This document shows, piece by piece, positions 25,671 through 33,183 of a stretch of DNA of 64,000 nt. Location: NCBI GenBank assembly GCA_937967405.1, contig CALCJV010000022.1:1-64000 (forward strand), given 5' to 3'. This DNA comes from an uncultured Chloroflexales bacterium (lineage in GTDB: Bacteria; Chloroflexota; Chloroflexia; Chloroflexales; Chloroflexaceae). The notes beneath the pieces are model-generated. The model was not told the origin of the DNA. It made no database searches and worked only from the letters and a program-made list of their open reading frames with translations. Positions within the stretch are counted from its first letter, which is position 1. Each line of letters starts with the position of its first letter. A program made the position numbers and the translations under genes.

Positions 25671-26546
25671 GTGGGACCGTATAGCCGCCCGTCGCTGGTT
25701 GCTATTGTGGGGGCAACGGCGGCGGGCAAAACTGCCCTAGCGATCCAGCTGGCCCAACGCTTGGGCGGCGAGATTATCTCGGCCGACTCGCGCCAGATTT
25801 ATCGTGGCATGAGCATCGGCACGGCCAAGCCTACCCCTGCCGAACAAGCTGCCGCCCGTCACCACCTGCTCGACATCTGCGACCCCGATCAGCCGTACTC
25901 ACTGGCCACCTACCAAATACAGGTGCAGCAGATCCTCGCGGAGCTATGGGCACGCGGGAAGCTGCCGTTGCTGGTGGGTGGCACGGGGCAATACCTTGCC
26001 GCCGTGCTGGAAGGCTGGAACGTGCCGCAGGTTCCCCCCCAGCCGAGCCTCCGTGCTGAGCTAGAAGCCTACGCCACCGAGCACGGAGCCGCCGCGTTGC
26101 ACCTGCGCCTGCAAGCCGTAGACCCAGATGCCGCTGCCCAAATTGGGCCAACGAATGTGCGCCGCATGATCCGTGCGCTCGAAGTATTCTCCGCGACGGG
26201 CACACCAATCTCGCAGCAACAGACGCGCCACCCACCGCCCTACCAGATCACCACGCTCTGGCTGGACGTGCCCCGCACCGTGCTCTACAAGCGCATTGAT
26301 CGGCGTGTGGATGCGATGCTTGCGGCGGGCTTGCTGGCAGAAGTGCAAGAGCTACTGGCACAAGGCTACGGCTGGGATTTGCCCGCAATGTCCAGCTTGG
26401 GCTACATCCAATTTCGCCCCTACTTCACGGGTGAGGCAACCCTTGCAGCATGTGTCGAGCGGCTGAAATACGACACGCACGCCTTTGCCCGACGGCAGGC
26501 CAGCTGGTTTCGGCGGCTGCCGGGCCTTGTGCGGCTGGTGGGCTAA
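25671..26546 (+). CDS. miaA: tRNA dimethylallyltransferase MiaA
   Basis: The 291-residue protein has the P-loop VGATAAGKT (residues 13-21), the DSRQIYRGMSIGTAKP block, DICDPDQPYS, VGGTGQYL, and RMIRALEV, all MiaA hallmarks. It adds the dimethylallyl group to N6 of A37 in tRNAs that read UNN codons. The start is GTG at 25671, 15 bases after the stop of the protease gene, with no strong ribosome site, which suggests coupled translation. The related MiaB enzyme, which would complete the ms2i6A modification, is not in this window. Confidence 0.94.
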   Translation: MGPYSRPSLVAIVGATAAGKTALAIQLAQRLGGEIISADSRQIYRGMSIGTAKPTPAEQAAARHHLLDICDPDQPYSLATYQIQVQQILAELWARGKLPLLVGGTGQYLAAVLEGWNVPQVPPQPSLRAELEAYATEHGAAALHLRLQAVDPDAAAQIGPTNVRRMIRALEVFSATGTPISQQQTRHPPPYQITTLWLDVPRTVLYKRIDRRVDAMLAAGLLAEVQELLAQGYGWDLPAMSSLGYIQFRPYFTGEATLAACVERLKYDTHAFARRQASWFRRLPGLVRLVG

Positions 26547-26597
26547 GGCCACCACGCTCGCACCACGCCAGTGTTCGTGGCAGCCGTTGTGGGTCTC

Positions 26598-26608
26598 TGT
26601 GCTATACT
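26598..26608 (+). promoter_or_regulatory. extended -10 promoter element (TGTGCTATACT) for tyrS
   Basis: This 11-mer lies 46 bases before the tyrS start and matches those at clpS and ruvB. No -35 is seen. Confidence 0.55.
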
Positions 26609-26653
26609 ATCTTCTAGGAGCCAGAGCCGAAACCACTGGAAATGGAGCCATGC

Positions 26654-27838
26654 ATGAGTCAAATGAGTGCGATTGATGAACTGCTGACGCGGGGCGTAGC
26701 GGAGGTGATTGTCGCCAGCGAATTGCGCGAACGCCTCATGCGCGGTGAACGCCTGCGCCTGAAGCAGGGCTTTGATCCAAGCCGCCCCGATCTGCACATC
26801 GGGCATGCCGTCGGGCTACGCAAGCTCCGCGCCTTCCAGCAGCACGGGCATCAGGTGGTGCTGATTGTCGGTGATTGGACTGCCCAGATTGGCGATCCCA
26901 GCGGGCGTGACGAAACCCGCCCGCGCCTCACAGCGGAGGTGGTGCAGGAGAACGCCCGCATCTTTATGGAGCAGTTCTTTCAGGTGGTAGATCGAGAGCA
27001 GACCGAAGTGCGTTGGCAGAGTGAGTGGTACGGTGATTTCAAGCTCGAAGATGCGCTCGACCTCGCCGGCCGCTTCACGCTGGCCCAGATGCTCGCGCAC
27101 GAGACCTTCCGCAAACGCTACGAGGCGGGGCACGCCCTGACGATTCTGGAGCTGATGTACCCCATGCTCCAAGCCTATGACTCGGTGGCGGTTCAAGCCG
27201 ATGTTGAGTTTGGTGGCACCGATCAGAAGTTCAACAATCTGGCTGGGCGCGAACTGATGGCGCAAATGGGCATGCGCCCCCAACACATTCTGCTCGTGCC
27301 GCTCATTCCCGGCACTGATGGGCGCAAGATGGGCAAATCGTTTGGCAATACGATTGACATTCGCTTGCCTGCCAATGATATGTTTGGCAAGGTAATGTCC
27401 ATCAGCGACGAGGTGTTGCCGCTCTACTTTGAAATCTTGACTGATACGCCGCTGTCAGAATTGGCCGAGATTCATGCTGCGCTGCATGCTGGCCGCGTCA
27501 ATCCGCGTGATCTGAAGCTGCGCCTTGCGAGTGATCTGGTGCGCCAATATCACGGGGCCGATGCGGCCCACGCGGCTGAAGCCGCCTTCATTCAGCAGTT
27601 TGTGCGGCGGGAACTGCCCGACGCAATGCCCACCTACACACTCGATAGCGTGATGACTATTGTTGATCTGCTGGTGGCGACGGGCTTGACGAGTAGCAAA
27701 GGCGAAGCACGGCGTTTGATTGATGGCGGTGGGGTGCGCGTGGATGGCGAGAAGGTTGAGGGCTACGATCTCCGCCTTGAGCCGGGCACAGCGGCCGTGG
27801 TGCAAGTGGGGCGGCGCAAGTTTGTGCAGGTGACCTGA
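26654..27838 (+). CDS. tyrS: tyrosyl-tRNA synthetase
   Basis: A class I synthetase of 394 residues with HIGH at 48-51, the tyrosine-site GDWTAQIGDPSGRDETR block, QADVEFGGTDQKFNNL, the KMSKS variant KMGKS near 235, and a C-terminal S4 RNA-binding domain (from about residue 330). It charges tRNA-Tyr. ATG at 26654 is preferred over ATG at 26642 because GGAG at 26644-26647 gives a 6-base spacing to it. Only 107 bases separate it from miaA, so I see no room for a T-box leader. Confidence 0.95.
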   Translation: MSQMSAIDELLTRGVAEVIVASELRERLMRGERLRLKQGFDPSRPDLHIGHAVGLRKLRAFQQHGHQVVLIVGDWTAQIGDPSGRDETRPRLTAEVVQENARIFMEQFFQVVDREQTEVRWQSEWYGDFKLEDALDLAGRFTLAQMLAHETFRKRYEAGHALTILELMYPMLQAYDSVAVQADVEFGGTDQKFNNLAGRELMAQMGMRPQHILLVPLIPGTDGRKMGKSFGNTIDIRLPANDMFGKVMSISDEVLPLYFEILTDTPLSELAEIHAALHAGRVNPRDLKLRLASDLVRQYHGADAAHAAEAAFIQQFVRRELPDAMPTYTLDSVMTIVDLLVATGLTSSKGEARRLIDGGGVRVDGEKVEGYDLRLEPGTAAVVQVGRRKFVQVT

Positions 27839-27849
27839 GCAAGTCAGGT
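27833..27849 (+). terminator. small hairpin at the tyrS stop codon
   Basis: ACCTGA and TCAGGT form a 6-bp stem with a 5-base loop, the first arm containing the TGA stop. There is no T run. Confidence 0.3.
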
Positions 27850-27914
27850 ACAAGGGGAGTGCGTCATTACCGTGTGGTTCACGAGCCTATACGTCCCCCT
27901 CTGCAACCTAACCC

Positions 27915-28685
27915 TTAATGCAACACATGCCGATCATCCGGCGCAAGCATCGCCAGCAGATCATCCCCAAGCCGCGCAAAGATGCGCTGCGCGAAAAGCT
28001 CCATCCAGATGAACTGCCGCGCAATCAGCACCATATTGGCATTCGTGGTCACTGTTGCGGCGGTGACATCATGCCCACTGGCAATCAGAAACTCGCGCTC
28101 ATCAGCAACTACAATCAGTGTCTCCTGCATGCGATGCAGTTCGGTCTCGCGTTTGGGGTGGCGCACCACCTGCCCCAGATCAAAGGGCGCATCACCTGTC
28201 AGCATCACGCCCAGCGTCACGCCGCGCTGGTGGGCCGCTGCCAGAGCCTCGCGGAGGGCAATCACATCCGCATCGGTGAGTACCAGCATCAATTCGTGTT
28301 CGGCAGCCGTAATCATCTCGGTCGCATAGGCCAGCGTGTCACGCCGCCCACTGAAGTTCCACAGCTTGCCCTCATCTTGGCGAGTGTAGAGCGGAACCAA
28401 CCCAGAGCGCAGCGAGGCTACCCGCCGGTGCGTCTCTTGCTCGTGGCGATCTAGCAGCGTGTTCGGATCAATCGGGCGGTAGTAGGTCGCCTTCTCCTCT
28501 TTGGTTTTTAAGACTGCGCCGCGGGTCTCTAGCCGCCCCAGTGCCTCATACACCATCGAACGCGGAATGCCCGTCAGCTTGCCCAGTTGGTAGCCAGTCG
28601 TAGGGTGTTCCCGTAACAGAGCAAGGTAGACCCTCGCTTCGTATTCAGTTAGCCCTAGTGCGCCAAGTTCAGCAACCCAATCCAT
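27915..28685 (-). CDS. TrmB family transcriptional regulator
   Basis: The 256-residue protein has an N-terminal TrmB winged helix (GLTEYEARVYLALLREHPTTGYQLGKLTGIPRSMVYEALGRLETRG, with the recognition helix about residues 35-50), a coiled linker and a C-terminal effector domain (ITAAEHELMLVLTDADVIALREAL). TrmB proteins usually sense sugars; the ligand here is unknown. The start at 28685 has GGGAG at 8 bases; the GTG at 28700 is the longer alternative. It is divergent from the P1B-4 metal ATPase gene, so it is a candidate regulator of that pump. It has its own consensus-like promoter at 28743-28771. Confidence 0.92.
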   Translation of the reverse strand: MDWVAELGALGLTEYEARVYLALLREHPTTGYQLGKLTGIPRSMVYEALGRLETRGAVLKTKEEKATYYRPIDPNTLLDRHEQETHRRVASLRSGLVPLYTRQDEGKLWNFSGRRDTLAYATEMITAAEHELMLVLTDADVIALREALAAAHQRGVTLGVMLTGDAPFDLGQVVRHPKRETELHRMQETLIVVADEREFLIASGHDVTAATVTTNANMVLIARQFIWMELFAQRIFARLGDDLLAMLAPDDRHVLH

Positions 28686-28742
28686 ACCCATTTCTCCCAC
28701 GCTAGCCTGATTTTTGCTGTGCTTAGTATATCCTTATCTTGC

Positions 28743-28771
28743 AATGTAGCAAATAGCAAGGCAGATGTCAA
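28743..28771 (-). promoter_or_regulatory. candidate sigma70 promoter of the TrmB regulator
   Basis: Minus-strand TTGACA (28766-28771), a 17-base spacer and TACATT (28743-28748) lie about 60 bases before the start codon. The -35 is perfect; the -10 matches 4 of 6 consensus bases. Confidence 0.6.
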
Positions 28772-28847
28772 GGATAGGCTTACCCTTGCATAAGCAGTAT
28801 GCTTGATCCCCATGCCTCAAACTGCGTGTAAGACGCACCCTGAAACC

Positions 28848-28876
28848 TTGACAAATGGCGCGGCGTGGTTTATACT
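28848..28876 (+). promoter_or_regulatory. consensus sigma70 promoter of the metal ATPase
   Basis: TTGACA (28848-28853), a 17-base spacer and TATACT (28871-28876) make a near-perfect sigma70 promoter about 100 bases upstream of the ATPase start. A short inverted repeat TGCGT-GTAAG-ACGCA (28823-28837) lies just upstream of it. Confidence 0.75.
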
Positions 28877-28905
28877 CATAATAGTAGTAGATTTTCGACG
28901 ACTAT
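28873..28905. promoter_or_regulatory. two overlapping dyads at the metal ATPase promoter (candidate operator)
   Basis: TACT-N6-AGTA (28873-28886) overlaps the -10, and ATAGTAGTAGA-TTT-TCGACGACTAT (28881-28905) is an 11-base inverted repeat with two mismatches that covers the expected start point. The position is typical of a repressor site. Known archaeal TrmB sites use TACT/AGTA half-sites, which gives some weight to the adjacent regulator; this link is inference. Confidence 0.55.
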
Positions 28906-28977
28906 AAGAGTCAAACCATCAACACAATTTGAAATGAACCACAAAGGCTTGCACCCGCAGGCACGAGGAGCAACACA

Positions 28978-30915
28978 ATGACCACGATTACGAAACCACA
29001 GGCCGATGTCCGTGCTACCGCGTCATGGCGAGCACGCCTAAATGATGAAACGCTAGAACCTCTGTTTGTCGCCCTTACGCTCGTGGGCTTGATTACGGGG
29101 GCGATGCTGGCCCACGCTGGCGCACCTACCACGTTGGTGCTTGGAGTGCATCTAGCGACGTACTTCTTCGGGGGCTTCTACGCCGTGCGAACCATCATTG
29201 CGGCCACATTGGAACGCACCATCGAGGTGGATTTGCTGATGGTCTTGGCGGCACTAGGCGCGGCCTATCTCGGCGCGTGGACGGAAGGCGCAACGCTGTT
29301 GTTCCTGTTCTCGCTTAGCAATGTGTTGCAAAACTATGCCATGAGCCGCACCCAACAAGCGATCTCAGCCCTGCTAGAGCTACGCCCAGATACGGTCGCG
29401 CTACGCCGCGCTGATCAGCTAGTCACAACGCACCTTGATGATGTGCAGATCGGCGATGTTTATGTCTTGCGACCGGGGGATCGGGTGGCCCTTGATGGGA
29501 TCATCCTAAGCGGCAGCGGCAACTTTGATGAGTCTTCGATTACGGGCGAGTCGTTGCCGATCCACAAAACAGTCGGCGAAGCAGTGCTGGCCGGAACGCT
29601 TAACCAAACGGGTGCGCTGGAAGTACAAGTGACTAAGCTCGCGGCCGATAGCACGCTCTCACGCATCATCGGCATGGTCAGTGAAGCCCAAGCCAGCAAA
29701 GCCCACACCCAGAGCGTGCTAGATCGGTATGAGAAATACTATGCGATGGGTGTGATTGGCATGGTGCTGCTGTTCATCTTGCTGGTGCCAGTGCTCTTTC
29801 AGGTAGACTTCGCGGACAACTTCTATCGTGGCATGGTGCTGCTCACCGTTGCGTCGCCGTGTGCGCTGGTGATTAGTGTGCCTGCTGCGTTGCTCAGTGC
29901 GATTGCGGGTGCAGCGCGGGGCGGGGTGCTGTTCAAGGGCGGCGCATATCTTGAAGCGATGAACAAGGTGCAAGTGATTGCCTTTGACAAAACCGGCACG
30001 CTCACCTATGGCAAACCGCAGGTTGCGGATGTAATCCCTGCACCCGGTATCAGCGAGCAAGAGCTATTGGCGGTGCTAGATCGGGCCGAGCAGAACAGCG
30101 AACACCCCCTTGCCCGTGCGATCTTGAGCTACACTGCCGCGCAGGGCATCCATACCGCCGCGCCGGACAGCTTCACGGCCGTGACAGGCATGGGCGTGCG
30201 GGCAACGTGGGATGGCATGGAGACGCTGGTTGGCTCGCCGCGCCTGATGGAAACTGTTGGGATCGAGGTTGCAGCGCAGGTTCAAGCAGAATATGAGCGG
30301 CTGCTACACGCTGGGCGCGGCACAGTACTGCTGGTCTATCGTGGGGGGCAGTGGTTGGGGCTGGTGAGTGTGATGGACCGCGAACGCCCCGATGCCGCCG
30401 AGCGCATCGCCGAACTGCGTGCGCTGGGCATTCAGCGCATTGTGATGCTTACGGGTGACAATCGCACGGTGGCTGAGGCCATGGCCCAACGGCTCGGTAT
30501 TGATGAAGTGCATGCGGAATTGATGCCCGCCGATAAGCTGCGCCTTGTGCGTGAGCTAGAGCAGCAGTATGGAGCGGTGGCAATGGTCGGTGATGGCGTG
30601 AACGATGCCCCCGCCCTTGCTGCGGCGCATGTCGGTATTGCAATGGGCACAGCCGGTACAGATGTGGCCCTTGAGACGGCCGACATCGTGCTGATGCGCG
30701 ATGATCTGGGGGCGATAGTCCAAGCGGTGCGAACTAGCAAGCGGGCCCAGCGGATCGTTTGGCAAAACATCATCTTCGCGCTAGCTGTAGTGGTGGTGCT
30801 GGTCACGCTCACGCTCACCATTGGCATTCCATTGCCGTTAGGGGTGTTGGGGCACGAAGGCAGCACGATCTTGGTGGTGCTGAATGGCTTGCGCTTGCTG
30901 CTCCCAAGCAGCTAG
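28978..30915 (+). CDS. P1B-4-type heavy metal-translocating ATPase
   Basis: The 645-residue pump has eight or so membrane segments, the actuator motif TGES (189-192), SPC at 293-295 in the ion-binding helix, the phosphorylation motif DKTGTLT (D337), the nucleotide-domain motif EHPLA, the hinge GDGVNDAPAL and HEGST in the last membrane helix. It lacks an N-terminal HMA domain. SPC plus HEG-S/G-T define the P1B-4 group, whose characterised members export Co2+, Fe2+ or Zn2+ rather than Cu+. A GAGGAG site supports the start. Its 3' end overlaps the convergent GT39 gene by 78 bases, with a hairpin just behind the stop codon. Confidence 0.92.
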   Translation: MTTITKPQADVRATASWRARLNDETLEPLFVALTLVGLITGAMLAHAGAPTTLVLGVHLATYFFGGFYAVRTIIAATLERTIEVDLLMVLAALGAAYLGAWTEGATLLFLFSLSNVLQNYAMSRTQQAISALLELRPDTVALRRADQLVTTHLDDVQIGDVYVLRPGDRVALDGIILSGSGNFDESSITGESLPIHKTVGEAVLAGTLNQTGALEVQVTKLAADSTLSRIIGMVSEAQASKAHTQSVLDRYEKYYAMGVIGMVLLFILLVPVLFQVDFADNFYRGMVLLTVASPCALVISVPAALLSAIAGAARGGVLFKGGAYLEAMNKVQVIAFDKTGTLTYGKPQVADVIPAPGISEQELLAVLDRAEQNSEHPLARAILSYTAAQGIHTAAPDSFTAVTGMGVRATWDGMETLVGSPRLMETVGIEVAAQVQAEYERLLHAGRGTVLLVYRGGQWLGLVSVMDRERPDAAERIAELRALGIQRIVMLTGDNRTVAEAMAQRLGIDEVHAELMPADKLRLVRELEQQYGAVAMVGDGVNDAPALAAAHVGIAMGTAGTDVALETADIVLMRDDLGAIVQAVRTSKRAQRIVWQNIIFALAVVVVLVTLTLTIGIPLPLGVLGHEGSTILVVLNGLRLLLPSS

Positions 30916-33183
30916 GGGCAGACGATCCCCCCGCAGAGGCGAGCCGTGTGTCGCTACCACACGGCTCGCTTGGCTAAGGGCAGAAGCCCGCGCCGCACTT
31001 GGCTTCCCGCTGAATCCGGTCACCGCGCACCCGCCCACCGCCACCAGATCCACCCGCACACCGAGCGTGCGCCCATCAGGGCTAGTCGGGTCGAGGTGGC
31101 GCGGGCGGAAAGTCGGGCTATCTAGCCCAATGACCACTGTCCCTGTGATGTTGGGCGGCAACGGCACGGTGTACGTTGCCCAATCTTGCGTGAGGTGGAG
31201 CGTCTCTAGCTGTTGGCCATTCAGCGTCAGCACCAGCGCGACAGGCGATGCGGGCGGCGTAGTTGGGCGGCCGGCCGCTACGCGCAGCGTGAGGCAGCGC
31301 GGCTCTGGGGCGGCGGGATCAGCCACGCTCAGACGCACGTGGGCTGGGCCGCGGGTCCAGCGTGAGGGCGGCTGCGCGTCTGCTTCGGCGAAGTGGAAGC
31401 CGCGCACAAACCCCAAATCCAGCCCACTGCCAAGATCAAGCGCGGCGGGCGGGGCACTGATTGCCCGTTCCCATAGCCATGCCTGCAAATCCTGCAAAGC
31501 GGCGGTTTCGTAGCTGAAGGCCGTGCGGATCGCCAGCTCTGCATCGGCATCGGCGCGGGCCCGCCACAGATCACCGAGCAGCAGGTGCGCGTAGGGGTGC
31601 GCGGGGAGCAGCGTGCGGGCTGCGAGCAGATCCGCCTCGGCCTGCGCCAGATCGCCCAACCCAAGCTGAGCTTGGGCCTGTGCCACGCGGGCCAGTGCCG
31701 AATTAGGATCGGCGCGGCGAGCGGCAGATGCAGCGGCATACGCTCGTGCCGGATCGGTTGCCAGCGCGGTGTGAGCCTGCATCAGATGCGCGTGCTTGCG
31801 ACCGAGTTGCCACGCCAGCACGGGGTAGGGGCGATGTGCCAGCACCACGATCAACGCTAGCCCCACCGCAACTGCACTGAGATAGCGTGGCCGCAACATT
31901 CGGGTGAGCAGCATTGCGGTGTAGGCGATCAATACCGGAAGCAGGGGCAAGCGGTAGCGCAACTCGACGTGGAAGATCAGCATCGTCAGCACGATGTATG
32001 CGCCCCACAGCCCTAGTAGCCAGCGCGGATCGGGCGGGCGCGGGCGGGTGCACGGGTGTGGCGCACAGAGGGCGGCTAGCCCGCCGAGTAACACCCCCAG
32101 CCACAGCGCATCGCCGAGTAGCAGGCGCACCCAAACTTCAGCCGGAGGCACCCAGATCGCCTGTCGTTCGCGCATGTCGTCGGTATATTCGAGTGCGAAC
32201 ACCAGCAATGCCTCGCGCTGCACCTTTGCCCAGAACCACGCCGGATGCTCACGGATCGCCGCGATTCCGTTTTGGCTACCCAGCTGCTGCCGCAACAGGC
32301 GATCCTCGCCGAGTGCATACAGCTGCTGCTTGACCGCCTCGCGCCCCTGTGGGTCATTATCGAGCCACAGGTTCTCTGCGCCGGTGGTATCAATCACGAT
32401 TAGACCACCATACTCTAGGTAGTTGCGGGCGGTCCACGGGGCTAGCACCGCGAGCGTTGCCGCGCCAAACAGCACGGCGGGTAGCAGGGCCTGCACCACC
32501 CCCCGCCACACTCCTGATTGGAGTGCTGCCCGCAACTGGGGCAGCCCCGCCGCGAGCAGCCACAGCCCCCCTAGCGGCAGCAGCACCAAGCCGACGGAGC
32601 GGGTGAGGCACAGCAACGCTAGCACCACGCCCGCCGCCCCTGCCGCCACCCAATGCGTGCGGGCTGAGCCGACGAGGAGCCACAGCAGGATGCTCAGCAA
32701 GAACAGAAACAGCGTCTCGGTGAGCAGTTCGGTCGCCCGCATTGCGAGCGTATAGTTCAAGGCGGTGAGCAACGCGGCAATAGTTGGCGCGACGGACAAG
32801 GCGCGTGGGGCGCGTGGGGTGCGGGTAGGCTGGTAATACGGCACGAGGCGGCGGGTGAGCAGCCAGATGGGGATTACGGTCACGGCACTGAGGATCGCCT
32901 GCACGAGGCGCAACTGCTGCACTAGCGAGTCGGACAAGTAGATCACGCCCGCTAGAAACACCCCATACAGCGGCGGGCGCATAAACTGCAATTCGGTGTA
33001 ACGCCGTTCGCGGAGCAAGGTCAGGGCTTGCGCGAAGTATTCCTGCTCGTCGCCGCCAAGCGGGTAGAACTCACGCCAGTGCCAGACTTGCAAGCGCAGC
33101 ACCAGTGCAAGCCCAACGGCAAGGGTGAGCCACAGCCATTCGCGCCGCGTCGGGGCGGGCAGGAGTGGGATGGTGTGGCTCAT
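30838..33183 (-). CDS. GT39-like polyprenol-phosphate sugar glycosyltransferase with TPR and beta-sandwich
   Basis: A 781-residue GT-C fold membrane enzyme: about a dozen membrane segments, the first-loop acidic pair GGDEQEY (D45-E46) typical of PMT/ArnT-like transferases, then TPR-like helices (about 475-570, LARVAQAQAQLGLGDLAQAE), then a beta-sandwich of about 135 residues (DLGSGLDLGFVRGF to TLGVRVDLVAV). It would transfer a sugar from a lipid carrier to a protein or glycan outside the membrane; donor and acceptor are not known. The start codon overlaps the upstream paralogue stop (ATGA). The last 26 codons run antisense into the ATPase gene, so the natural C-terminus may be shorter than the open frame suggests. 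Confidence 0.88.
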   Translation of the reverse strand: MSHTIPLLPAPTRREWLWLTLAVGLALVLRLQVWHWREFYPLGGDEQEYFAQALTLLRERRYTELQFMRPPLYGVFLAGVIYLSDSLVQQLRLVQAILSAVTVIPIWLLTRRLVPYYQPTRTPRAPRALSVAPTIAALLTALNYTLAMRATELLTETLFLFLLSILLWLLVGSARTHWVAAGAAGVVLALLCLTRSVGLVLLPLGGLWLLAAGLPQLRAALQSGVWRGVVQALLPAVLFGAATLAVLAPWTARNYLEYGGLIVIDTTGAENLWLDNDPQGREAVKQQLYALGEDRLLRQQLGSQNGIAAIREHPAWFWAKVQREALLVFALEYTDDMRERQAIWVPPAEVWVRLLLGDALWLGVLLGGLAALCAPHPCTRPRPPDPRWLLGLWGAYIVLTMLIFHVELRYRLPLLPVLIAYTAMLLTRMLRPRYLSAVAVGLALIVVLAHRPYPVLAWQLGRKHAHLMQAHTALATDPARAYAAASAARRADPNSALARVAQAQAQLGLGDLAQAEADLLAARTLLPAHPYAHLLLGDLWRARADADAELAIRTAFSYETAALQDLQAWLWERAISAPPAALDLGSGLDLGFVRGFHFAEADAQPPSRWTRGPAHVRLSVADPAAPEPRCLTLRVAAGRPTTPPASPVALVLTLNGQQLETLHLTQDWATYTVPLPPNITGTVVIGLDSPTFRPRHLDPTSPDGRTLGVRVDLVAVGGCAVTGFSGKPSAARASALSQASRVVATHGSPLRGDRLPLAAWEQQAQAIQHHQDRAAFVPQHP
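30939..30969 (+). terminator. strong hairpin after the metal ATPase gene
   Basis: A perfect 12-bp GC-rich stem (GCGAGCCGTGTG / CACACGGCTCGC) with a 7-base loop starts 24 bases after the ATPase stop codon. It also lies inside the reading frame of the convergent GT39 gene. A T run is absent. It is well placed to end ATPase transcription. Confidence 0.6.

Noticed and set aside
30838..33183. Frameshift as the cause of the long GT39 tail
   Set aside because: The frame is uninterrupted and no second frame continues a recognisable domain; left as a possible run-on tail instead.
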